DNA of 64,000 bases from Malachius bipustulatus (Eukaryota; Arthropoda; Insecta; Coleoptera; Melyridae), in assembly GCA_910589415.1 (NCBI GenBank), contig OU342632.1:13767507-13831506 (forward strand), in the 5' to 3' direction. This document shows, piece by piece, positions 55,201 through 64,000 of the stretch (position 1 is its first letter; the number at the start of each line of letters is the position of its first letter). Below the pieces are notes generated by a model, which worked only from the letters and a program-made list of their open reading frames with translations, was not told where the DNA came from and searched no databases. A program made the translations under genes and the position numbers.

Positions 55201-55473
55201 AAAATCAAAGGAGGAGATTCTTATGATGTGAGAAGAAGTAACAGCTGTAACGATGGTCCCCATCAAACTTCAACCTGTGCCGAATTTATGAAGCCATGGC
55301 AAGGTCAGTCGATGTCAATCAGTGTTTTTGCTGCGGAATCGTCGCCAAAATGTGACAACGATCCCGAGAGTCAGAAATGGCCGAGTGTGGGATCCGCGCC
55401 ACTGGCAGCCCAGGTGGATGATGAGAGAAGCGAGGAAGGGTCCAGAGGAGAGCCAGTTCAACCGAGATCTTAG
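52204..55473 (+). CDS. pol: Gypsy A Pol: protease, RT, RNase H, integrase
   Basis: 1089 codons from the first ATG, -1 relative to gag with an 82-nt overlap. That ATG is inside the second zinc knuckle, so true initiation there is doubtful. Domains: rest of the knuckle (H9, C14), protease LIDTGSQVN (D54), reverse transcriptase with YMDD at 361-364, RNase H with HTDASKYAIAG (D510), integrase finger (HEHGHF ... CINNCLKC, from about 698), catalytic D765 (VDHLGPL), D824 (SDRGTAF) and E860 (D,D35E), and a C-terminal GPY/F motif (KYIGPYRVMK). All active-site residues are present. The last 29 codons read into the 3' LTR (from 55386). Confidence 0.93.
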   Translation: MFQVQQQRHKSRECQQTKSNSASANSLTESKLVNTDKVSKFILINKLKVLALIDTGSQVNLIREDVYVEIGKPNLRNSTLLLNGFGQNQVKPFGYFNADVTIDDCKFNLDIYVVSNDCTKVSAVIGSPILKQAELTINRNGIMIKKIDDDEEAAIMKIQIEENELNIGEEVTIENKNKIIELVEDYRIPEEIKKVDVVMKIIVKEDTIINHRPRRLPLTERLEVEKQIEQWLEEDVIEQSTSEYASPIVLVRKKDNGYRLCVDYRDINRIIMKDRYPMPLMEDVIDRLQDAKWYSTIDLKNGFFHVSVCEKSRKFTSFITHHGQWQFKRVPFGLCNSPAVFCKYIYSIFRQLINDNIAFPYMDDVVIPAKEEDEAVEKLRLVFKTCSDYGLQINFRKCQFLKKKITFLGYDTTNGSVVPSRDKVESVIRFPQPFDRKTIQAFLGLTGHFRKHIKDYAKISKPLSDLLKKDSVIVFGEKEIQAYETLKEILASEPVLRIYNPRYETEIHTDASKYAIAGILMQKAPEDGCFHPVYYVSRKTTSAEQNYSSYELEALAIVFSLKRLRVYLIGLDFKIVTDCSAFEKTINKKEVSSRVARWLLFLADYHYVMEHRSATQMKHVDALSRAVMICLTPSANQDEIVPRIRKLQKDDPYIQELLKSKDPDIDVHQDGLVCKIVNGQSVLFVPEKLQDDIIKKAHEHGHFATRKVVEMIKRDYFIPNLTKKVEECINNCLKCIIFNSKAGNQEGVLHTLFKEDKPLHTYHVDHLGPLTSTNKNYNHIFAVVDSFTKFVWLYPVKSTTSREVISKLELQKKTFGSPIQIISDRGTAFTSHEFSEYCAEEGIRHMKITTGLARANGQIERINRIIIPILSKLSSENPGRWYQHVDKVQTHINSTFQRSINTTPFNLLTGVSMRTKDDLRLREMIEDESLEKFQEERETLREQAKRQIFKVQEENKKTYNLRRRSSRNYKLEDLVAIKRIQRGPGSKLISKYIGPYRVMKIKGGDSYDVRRSNSCNDGPHQTSTCAEFMKPWQGQSMSISVFAAESSPKCDNDPESQKWPSVGSAPLAAQVDDERSEEGSRGEPVQPRS

Positions 55474-55605
55474 AGCCGGAAAGACGGTACATTATTTCAC
55501 GAGTAAACATTCAATCATTTATCAATAACTCTGTTCTATTTTTATTCTAATACATTATTATTAATCAAGTGTGTTTTAAGAAGGCCTCATAGTCAAAATC
55601 CTACA
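55386..55605 (+). repeat. Gypsy A 3' LTR
   Basis: 220 bp, uninterrupted, the reference for the split 5' LTR. Its first 88 bp also encode the end of pol. Confidence 0.95.
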
Positions 55606-56085
55606 CTAATTATATCGGTTGGTTCTCAAGTTTATTTTCTAACTCTCTTCGATACTCTGTCGTTTTTTGTTTTAGTCTATGTGTATGAGTTTTTTTCTTT
55701 GAGACATTTATGAATATTTTTTTGTTGTTTGGCAGTATATAGTCGATCTCATTTTTAGCTTTATTACCATCGAGGCTTTTCCACGTCCACTTCCTGTATT
55801 TGTGTTTCTGAAAAATGTGTTTAGACAGTATAAGTTTTTTTTTATTTAAATGGTGTATTGGCATCACCCCTGTAGGGTTTCTTATACTCAAACTAAAGTT
55901 TTTTTGTCCGATTTTGGCATCAAAAATCGCCACTTATTATTTTGTAGTAGGTCTTGCGTGAGTCCATGCCTTAAATGGCATAAATCTTCTAAGAATCGTC
56001 GGTGCATATCCGTGTATGAACTGAATACTGTATCTCTTCTTTAATTCAAGTATCATGTAAATAACCCTGTCAGAAATTGCTTTTA
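55606..56085 (-). pseudogene. Non-LTR retrotransposon, endonuclease half
   Basis: Right half of the element described at 38795-40626. Minus frames show DRVIYMILELKKRYSIQ and QFIHGYAPT (where VIQVYAPT is usual), VAIFDAKIG (GDFNAKIG usual), KWTWKSLDGN and KNEIDYIL, the end of an AP-type endonuclease that nicks target DNA, then RRELENKLENQPI. The catalytic N-terminal part is missing (5' truncation, common in LINEs). Removing Gypsy A and one CTAA brings the frame straight into the spacer at 40626. Confidence 0.85.
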
Positions 56086-58240
56086 CTTCAGCTGTCATGT
56101 GTTCCATGTGTCATGTTCCATTAATCATCATAGTGCCACTCCTTCTTGCCCATTTGGTTCGATAGAGTTGTTCTGGTATAGTATGTGGCTTGATTTCAGA
56201 GCATTGGTTTTCTCACTTGATATATTAGTCTTGTTTCGCAGAGTCCTAGGGCGTCCCATTTTACATGATCGAGTTCTTGCGTCAAGCTCACCATTGCAAA
56301 AATCCATTGAAAATCGCACAATAAATAAGGTTTTCAAAGAATGGTTCAGGAACAAATAAGTCACACCGTACATCGTGTGAGCCAATTGAAATTTAATTTA
56401 GGCAGGATTAGTAAAAAAATCATGCCAGAGAACGAATTTGTAAAACTGTTTCGTTCAATCTCCGTAAAATTTCATGAAGTTTTCATTTGCTCACATGATA
56501 TAACTAAAACTGCCAGGTCTTCATATAACCAACATAAAATCCAACAATGTTCGGACATCCTGTAGAGAAAGCATATGTGATAGAAACAGTATCTCGAAAC
56601 TAAATTTTTTGTTCTCAGTTTATTTAAATTATAAACATTTACATTCAGTTATTGATAAAAGTTGTATCAAACCAAATCCCACCAGAATAATGTGAGTTTC
56701 TATCACATTGTCATAGTGATACGCAGCTAACGAAAACTTATAAATCATAAATGTTAAAATCGACAGTTATGTCACAACTAGTTTCATAGCTTCCTCTAAT
56801 CGTCTAATCCAACATGGGAATTAAAATCCGATATAGCTTGTAGTGTGTAGTAGTAGTGAGCTCCCTTGCTACGGTGTTGTCACATCGCCTAAAGCCCGAC
56901 AGGCATGTCTCGTTTCCAGGATCGATTTCTTTAAAAATGCAATGCACCTCTAATTACTGGATACTGGGCACGTTCATCTCACCAGCTCTGTCTCTCACAG
57001 TCTAACGAAGCGCATGCCCAGAACTTGACGTCGATGTTGTTTGTTCTTTTTCCAGCTTTTCAGCCGACTTCCCCTCATGGTTAAGCATCTGTCAGAAATG
57101 CGATAATCTTGTTTTTCTCATTGCATCGCGCATAAAATGTTACCAGAATATCTGGCCATTGCGATGCCATTATTCCCATGATTTATTATGTTATGAAAAA
57201 GTGTTAATCCTGATACTTGATTAAAGGATTAAAGAGATATTGCTGAATAGACGACTGTCATCTATAGTGACTCGTCTCAATAAGAGACTTACTCAGAGAA
57301 GAAATTATGTTATTATTTTTCATGACTTCGTTTTTCCATGTTTACAAGATGACTGTGAGATGAGGATAGATGATTCATGGCTGTTTGCAGAAGGGGAATC
57401 TTTAAAAGAACTGAGTTGAATTATTAAAGTAAACATTACTTGGGATTACTTGGGCTGCTTTCTGTTTGTTTAGTGCAAAGGCTTTCAAACTTTGTTGCTG
57501 GTGAATTTTAAAAAGAAGCGCATTAACTTATCGGAATTAAAAAGTTATTCCAGGCGGCTTTATCAAAAAGAATTAAGAATTTATTGAGTAGGTAGAGGAT
57601 ATTACGAAAAAGGATATTAAATTACGAGCATGTACAACTCTTGAGCTGTAGGTATTTCTTTCTCATATCTTTATTAACCGTTAGTAGGTTACAATAACTC
57701 CAGATCCAAGCAGCAATAAGTTACTTCTATTTAAAGGAGCCAGACTTCTTATTTTTGAATTCACCTGCTTCGACCGCATGAAATATTATCGGGGCTGCCT
57801 TTTAGAATTTCTCATTCCCTGGTGGATTACTCTGAGGAAACACAATATAGGGGTTTGAAGTATCCGACCCCTGAATTTATGAACGAACCAAGGAGGAAAA
57901 TTTTAATCAAAACATAATATAGCAACTCAGTGGGATAGTCAATATTATCGGTAATGCGTTTTTCTTTGTAACTTTGAGTCTGCGAGAAAGAACTGCTGTG
58001 CGAAATCAAATTCCCTGCGGGATGCATATCATAACCGTGATGATAGCATACAACGGAATAACTAGGCCCCGAGATATTCGGAAGAGTGTTATTATTTGAA
58101 TACTAAATTTACATGATTCTGTTTGTGCTAACAAATTTTCTTATTTATGATTTTGATTGTTAAGGTTAGTTTCAAGGAGTTTTTTTCTAGATAAAGAGAG
58201 AAAAAATTATGGTAAGTAGCATCAAAAAATGATCGTTACT
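56086..58240. other. No gene recognised
   Basis: Several short frames (for example 56128-56385 minus, 56341-56565 plus) show no motif. 56840-57130 is less AT-rich and not repetitive; no coding signal recognised. Confidence 0.35.
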
Positions 58241-58243
58241 AAG

Positions 58244-58321
58244 GGCTCGTATGGGATTTTGACCTATGACTTTTGATTTCAAATTTGAGTGCGACGCTCT
58301 AACCAACTGAGCTAACGAGCC
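58244..58321 (-). pseudogene. Degenerate tRNA or tRNA-like SINE head
   Basis: On minus it starts GGCTCGTTAGCTCAGTTGGT and ends ACGAGCC: a perfect 7-bp acceptor stem and a canonical D arm (GCTC...GAGC, a good box A). The anticodon stem does not pair, about ten extra bases precede the T arm, and box B is GGTCAAAATCC instead of GGTTCGANTCC. It is therefore a tRNA pseudogene (isoleucine-like in the first half) or a decayed SINE head, not a functional tRNA. Confidence 0.6.
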
Positions 58322-59030
58322 GTCGCAAAAACATCTTAAACAGATTAAATAACGGATCAATAAGAATATTTACTTGCAAATTAGCTGGCCCGGCGGAGGT
58401 AGAACTGAACCCTGAAAGTCTCGAACCATTTGTACGTCTCGCACAAACTGCTACTAGAGCCCAAATTAAAGATATAACATATCAAGAACACGTAAAATAA
58501 CACGAAAAATCTAAAAGCATGCCACCAAAGCAGGTCAGCAATTACATAGCCCTGACCCAAGAATAGCTAAATATTCTTCTAGCATAGGCATTTACTCTGG
58601 CAACTGCTGGCTAAACAAATACCTTCATACGAAAGGGATAACATTGGATCCCTAAAGTGCGGAGGTTGCTGAGAAGAAAATGAAACTGCAGAAGATGTCT
58701 CTGCCACTGTCCAAGGCTTCATCATACCGGCAATCCATTTTGAGGGAAGTCTGGCCTGATATGGCAAGAATTGTACAGACCCCGCTCGTCTTTCTCTATA
58801 TCCGAGCAATCGAATATGTGGAGGATGGATAATTGGTGTTGGGGCGCCAACTCGAGAGGAAGTACAAAGAGCCCAATGGACGCCTAGGTGCCAGTTTGAA
58901 ACTACCCCTCTGCAACAATCTATCCGTTATCAAATATCCGATTACGATCTATTTATTTTTTTTATATTATTATTGAATCTTTTTTATCTCAACTAAAGTG
59001 AGAAATAGGAAAACGTCACATTTGAAAGTT
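58322..59030. other. No gene recognised
   Basis: Includes a 76-codon minus frame (58579-58809) without family motif; possibly the upstream part of the non-LTR relic that follows. Confidence 0.3.
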
Positions 59031-59032
59031 GG

Positions 59033-59160
59033 CACAATGTATTATGTACCGACAGCCAAGCATCAGCCATTCGAGCATCGGGCTCCTCCAGAATTAGAAT
59101 TCACAATTGATCTAAGAAGCTTGTAAACAGAGGTTACTGCAGGACATTCTATCAAGCACT
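59033..59160 (+). pseudogene. Non-LTR retrotransposon RNase H fragment
   Basis: VLCTDSQASAIRASGSSRIR, a stop, then KKLVNRGYC resembles the RNase H segment TDSQAAxxALxS..I.S.LV..C of Jockey-group elements. It is short and decayed. Confidence 0.4.
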
Positions 59161-62100
59161 AAGTTTGGCGAGGAACTAGAACTAATTCTTGGTTTCCACC
59201 ACAATCATGATAATAATTATTATTCCAGACAGAAAATGAATCCACATTCAATGAAACTTACTCCCACTGCGAAAATAACTTTCAACTATAGTACTTTTTC
59301 GCTCTTATGTGAGCGCTTTTAATTAATTTGAACAATATAACTAGATAACCAAACTTCAGTTATTTATTTTTATTAATTAACCTTTCCTTTGAAAAAAGAG
59401 CAGACTCCAGTAAATCAATAATCCTAATATGTCAGTAACGTCATATTGTTTACATTACATCAATTTCATTGCGGTTAGAATAAAGTTGGGAAAACATAAT
59501 CAGGTAGCAGTGAAATTTCATAGGTCCCCGTTACTTGGGATATCTAAGTGCGAGAAACACTGTTTGAGACTATTTGACGCGTATTTAATTAAGGATTCGG
59601 AGTTGCGGATGAAATACCGATGATTCGAGAGTAAGAACCGGCAGTGAAATTACAGTTAGTTTGAAACAATAACTCGGAACAAATAACAGTTACAGGTTAG
59701 TAACTGTGACAGCGGATCACAATCATAGAAAGTCGAATAGACTAGTCTACTAATAAGTCTATTATACTATGCCATATTAATAGAAAATCAAGTTACGACA
59801 TAAGTGTTCATCTCCAGGATCAACTCGGAACTTGTTTATTATTGAACACCCGTTATAAACAATAATGCTCCTTGAAAAATAAATACCTACATACAGATAT
59901 AGGTAGGTGTTTATTTTCAACAACATGGATCCCAGAACATTATACCAACAAAAACACAGGCACGTAATAAGGTGAACATGACAGCAATAATTATTAGCAC
60001 AGCAAATTACAGTTAGCAGTGCTCTCCTTGCAGCTGTAATAACGAACTTAATCAGTGAAGTCAGAGACGTTCACTCTCAGGTTTCTTCTTTTAATAGGAC
60101 GAATGTGAACTACGTCTGACAACCAACTACAAAGAACTACTACACTGATGTCAGGATTCTCAGGTTCTATATCCCACGTGTTAAGCTTATAGAATTGGCG
60201 GGTTGAAATACATCAACGGGATCAATTTACAAACTTTGAAAATGGTAGCTGAACCGCGGAAGCAAGTCTATCCATGTAAGGAGACTTATCTGCATGCATC
60301 TACTTATTACAGCTCGCCTGCTATTTCTAGCGTCCTTTCGGTTACTTAGCAAGTAGCTCATAAAGTTAATCAGTGGTGATTATTTATCAAGATAGTACGT
60401 ACATAATAAGAAAAGTTTTTCAATAATTTTCGAGAGTGACTAAACTGATTAAATAGCAAATTGCTGTAATTGCTACACTTGCAGTAAAATAATAGGGCAA
60501 AGAACGCGTTGTGATGTCAGGTATATTTTTAATCTCATTTATAATTATTTTCAGTGAGATCCTAGTACTGGTTTCGGTTCTCTGAAGTATTATTAAAAGT
60601 TGTGTTTGTACAATATGGCAAGCACAGTAAAAAAAAAACACACAAAAAACATAAAAAAAATATAATCCCGGTTATATAAAATAGGCATCAATAAAATAAA
60701 TTAAAACCTGCATAAGCAACTTCATAAGGATTCATTTCTTTCATCTAGCGGTCGAGAAACTCCAAGGATGCAATCAAAGGACAGGATAATCAAAGATTAA
60801 AAAATTTAATGCTTTTAGATGCCCAGATAACAACCAAAGAAACCCACGCTTTGTCGGGGTAGAAATAAATACTCGCTCATTTTAATTTCCGGAGTAAAGT
60901 TGCTGAACCTTTGAAATATTACAATATACTTTGTTTTCTGAGTGTTATTGTGTGTGCGTCATATGGAATGAAGTAATTTTTTATCAATTAAATATGCAAC
61001 ACGACATAAAAGCAATAACCCAAAAGGTTAAACTGCTAATATAAGTAAGTATTTTGCTTACTCATCATTATTAGGAGTAAATGGTCTTAATCAATTATAC
61101 TAAACTACTAAGATATAAAGTCGTAATTGCCCTCCCTTTGCAGGGTAAACTATCCATTATGACGTGACTAAATTACTCCACATTATCCCTGCAGAAAATC
61201 ATCAGCAGTATCTCGTAAAGACCGGATAATCTGGTTTACTCCCTTCAATCGGTTGTAAACCATTCACGATATTACGTAGCTTTTCCCCTAGTAAACTGGC
61301 TTGGTAGTAACCCCTAAAAATTTAGGTTACGAAGTTCTGTGACCTCGGGTTGTTTTCAAGAACTACTCCACATGCAGACCCTCGGTCGTGTGTTATATAG
61401 CCACAGTTGCCAGAATTATTACATTCAGGAACGGAAAAATCTACTGCTATCAAATTACATTGAATTTATAGGTGTTCTATATTTTGATAAATTACCACTT
61501 CTTTCCGGAAAAAGATAATGCAGACTAAACCTCTATGTCAATTCGGGTCTCGGTTCCAAATTTCCACTGGAGTCCATTTTCTCTTCTTTCATGTATAAAA
61601 TTAGATTTACGAAACTTAATTGAATAAAGTTGTCGTTGCTTTTCAATGATAATCAATAAAGTGTAAATCTGACAACATGCATCGTAAGATAATAGACTGA
61701 ACTTTGAGAGGATTAAACGACCTCAAGGGAGCAAAATCAAGGCAATTCACTTCTTGTTCGCCCGTCGCTGTTCGATTCAAGACTTCGCTCAGTTCCGGGC
61801 GACAATATTCTGTCTTATCCCTAGAAGACTCGGCGTCAATCAGCACTGGTGGCATTTTTCATTCTACGTGTTCTGGAGACGTTTTGGGATTTCCATCCTT
61901 CCTCACCGAGTTAGACAATATAAGGGTTATACCAGCACCAACATCTGTCTGTCAGGGACTTTATAAGCGATGATAAGGCTGGACTGGAATGCGAACGTGG
62001 ATAAGGATGCCATTTAAAGAGAAATAGAGCTCGGTTCAATTTCCGGTATGCCACCTAAATAAGATGGATGTAGAGTTAATATTGCAAATGAATAAATTGA

Positions 62101-63225
62101 AATTCTTTTGTTCACCTTGAATCAAACCAGACAGGTATAGGAAAAAGTCTAACTCGTACAAAGAAAGGCAATTACTTTTCTCTGCTAAATTGGAATTTTT
62201 TTACGAATGGAAAAGCGAACATATTTTCCAGATGTTATTCATTCGTAATATAATTAAGCGAGGAATTTAATGAAATCTTTCTCTTGAGATATATTAAACA
62301 ACAATTCGTTGCTATGATCTCATAGAAATGAAAATGGAGACGGATCAATACAGCATGAATCCGACCTAGCAACATTAAGGGCATATTGGCGGAATTTGAT
62401 GAAATCGTTTAGAGGAAAATAGCCTATGCGTTTATTATTGAATTTTATTTACAGTCTACTTTCAGAGTTTAAATATCCTTAATAACAGAACCTATACATT
62501 TGAAATGGTAACACAACAGATAGCAACGAACCTCATAAATTTAAAACTCATATACATTTACATTTTCCGGCATTCATATTACACATTTGAAGTTTTAGGA
62601 TAATACATAACTACTCTTACAATTTATAGTATTGCATTTAGGCGTGTTATTCAATATTCCAAATATTATGTGGTTAATTAAATGGAATTATCGTGAGATC
62701 TATCATTTTATATTATATAATTGGTAGGGATAGATTATTGGTATCTGTGGTTAAACCTAATGAAGTGATATCATAAAATTGTGAATTATAAAACTCTGTT
62801 TTCTTCCTTCAAAGCTTTCGAAGCCTTCAATCGTTTCTTCTTTAGGGAATCTGCAAATACAGATGAAACGAGAGTCATACAAACAATCAATTACAAAACA
62901 TTCAAAATATACGAGTATAAGAACTATTTATAAAAGATTACAAAAAATTTCAATCTACACACTCCAAATCACAATGAAGACGATACAAAACTAATTACAT
63001 GAAGTTCAAAAAATCAAAAAATACTTTCCAGAACTTGAAAGTAAATTGAGAGGAAGTTGTAAAATTAAATTTAATAACACATTGTATCGTCAAATAGAAT
63101 AATTTTTTTTGGATTGAAGAACCCTATAAGATAGCATGATGACACATCATTAACCTAGTAGACATAAATTTTAATTATTAAGGATGTTACAAAACTAGAA
63201 GCATATTTATTGGACTCAGACTACA
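59161..63225. other. No gene recognised
   Basis: Mostly AT-rich single-copy-looking DNA. 61640-61980 is open for 70-90 codons on both strands and less AT-rich, but no motif supports either. A-rich runs occur near 60630-60662. Confidence 0.35.
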
Positions 63226-63897
63226 CCATTTCCAGATGTAATTGAAAAACGGTTAAATGTAATTAAGATATGTCAAATGTAATTCAGAATGCGTCATTTG
63301 TAATTGAGAATAGTCAAATGTAATTCAGAAAGCATCAATTGTAATTGAGAATGCGTTAATTGTAATTGAGAAACCATCAAATGGAATTGAGAAAGCGTTA
63401 AATGTAATTAGGAAAGTATTAAATGAAATTTAGAATGGATCAATTGAAATTGAGATAATGTAAAAATCGTAAATTTCACATACGTCACAGCATTTTATGA
63501 ACGCAACACAAATGGGCCTGGAGTAGCTGAGCAGCGGTTGGTTTATTTAGAAGAAACAGTAGACGATGCTAAAACCATCATAGTTAATGGTGACTGTGCC
63601 CGCGCTGCGCAACACTCGACCACGTTCAACGAGGCTGCTTGATCTATGGATGGAACTAATGATAGTTGGACAATAGTTGGACAATTGTTAGTTTTCTACC
63701 TATATAGTAATTAGGATACGTAAATTTTTTTGAAGTTAAAATCTATGTAATTCATTTGCATTTTTGACCTATTCTCAATTACAATTCACGCATTCTGAAT
63801 TACATTTGACGCACTCTGAATTACATTTGACATATCTCAATTACATTTGACGCATTCTGAAATTCATTTAATCGTTTCTCAATTACAACTGGAATGG
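63226..63897. mobile_element. Foldback-type element with arms of 21-bp tandem repeats
   Basis: The ends CCATTTCCAGATGTAATTGA and (complement) CCATTCCAGTTGTAATTGAG are inverted. The left arm (63240-63470) is about ten head-to-tail units of a 21-bp repeat with consensus RTCAAATGTAATTSAGAAWG; the right arm (63770-63890) has about six units in the opposite direction. Arms built of short tandem repeats are characteristic of FB/Galileo-type foldback elements. The central 300 bp is richer in GC and holds a short open segment. Confidence 0.75.
63480..63641 (+). CDS. Open segment inside the foldback element, unknown
   Basis: About 54 codons open up to a TGA at about 63641, including ERNTNGPGVAEQRLVYLEET and TIIVNGDCARAAQHST. 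No ATG at its start, too short to be listed as a gene, but its composition differs sharply from the AT-rich arms. It may be a captured exon or a remnant of a transposase. Function unknown. Confidence 0.25.
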
Positions 63898-64000
63898 ACG
63901 TAGATATTGATATTGACAAATACGCGAAGGAGAAAAGAACCGCGAGCAAACGAAAAACAAGATGGGGAACATGAATACTTTATTAGGTATACACAAAGGA

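Larger units (their letters stand above)
40631..55605 (+). mobile_element. Ty3/Gypsy retrotransposon A, interrupted by a hAT
   Basis: LTRs of 220 bp (TGTGGGATCC...CCTACA) at 40631-40679 plus 50343-50521 (split by the hAT) and at 55386-55605; they read as identical. Target duplication CTAA at 40627-40630 and 55606-55609. Without the hAT and its 8-bp duplication the element is about 5.3 kb: LTR, primer-binding site, leader, gag, pol (protease, reverse transcriptase, RNase H, integrase), LTR. No envelope frame. It lies in the spacer between endonuclease and reverse transcriptase of a dead non-LTR element, whose frame resumes precisely across the insertion when one CTAA is removed. Confidence 0.95.

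Noticed and set aside
52204..55605. Possible envelope gene in the Gypsy elements
   Set aside because: No frame between pol and the 3' LTR in either element; pol of A already runs into the LTR. They are not errantivirus-like.
63240..63470. CRISPR-like array of short repeats
   Set aside because: The 21-bp units are directly adjacent with no spacers, vary in sequence, and are mirrored in the other arm; the genome is eukaryotic.

Overview
The window looks like an AT-rich, repeat-dominated stretch of an insect (arthropod) nuclear genome. The evidence is the mix of BEL/Pao and Ty3/Gypsy LTR retrotransposons, hAT, mariner and pogo-like transposases, tRNA-headed SINEs, degenerate non-LTR retrotransposons and many long inverted-repeat (MITE/foldback) elements, together with spliced transposase genes. 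I cannot fix the order. There are no operons or bacterial-type genes. No complete host gene is visible; two short open segments (25.7 kb and 32.4 kb, both minus) look like candidate terminal exons.

Layout. 0-18 kb: pogo-like and possibly piggyBac-like transposase relics, an inverted-repeat element, a SINE (4.1 kb), a foldback element carrying a second SINE (9.4-10.3 kb), a tandem array of about 638-bp units (12.6-14.1 kb), and a dead mariner split by a MITE (15.1-16.5 kb). 18.0-23.1 kb: a BEL/Pao element on the minus strand with two identical 225-bp LTRs; its reverse transcriptase/RNase H region is deleted. 23.2-38 kb: a 1.1-kb inverted-repeat element, a Harbinger-type MITE (24.7 kb), a 745-bp TA-flanked MITE (26.4 kb), a dead non-LTR RNase H fragment (30 kb), a composite foldback repeat (34.3-35.5 kb) and a perfect 76-bp-arm palindrome (38.1 kb).

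38.8-56.1 kb is the most striking part: a four-deep nest whose order is fixed by target-site duplications. An old, broken non-LTR retrotransposon (minus; endonuclease on the right, reverse transcriptase on the left) was split by Gypsy element A (plus, 40631-55605, CTAA duplication). The 5' LTR of A was split by a hAT transposon (minus, 40680-50342, 8-bp duplication GAAGCGAG). The hAT was then invaded by Gypsy element B (minus, 40988-47307, GCTA duplication). LTR pairs of A (220 bp) and B (981 bp) look identical by eye, so all three later insertions are young. The hAT transposase can be spliced in frame from three exons. Gypsy A has all pol domains but a -1 break at the second zinc knuckle of Gag, and its Gag begins with a DEK/SAP-like module followed by an acidic tract. 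Gypsy B is a single gag-pol frame lacking the integrase catalytic core through an in-frame deletion.

56-64 kb is mostly unannotatable AT-rich DNA with a degenerate tRNA-like sequence (58.3 kb), a non-LTR fragment (59 kb) and, at the end, a foldback-type element whose arms are opposed arrays of 21-bp repeats around a short open segment (63.2-63.9 kb).
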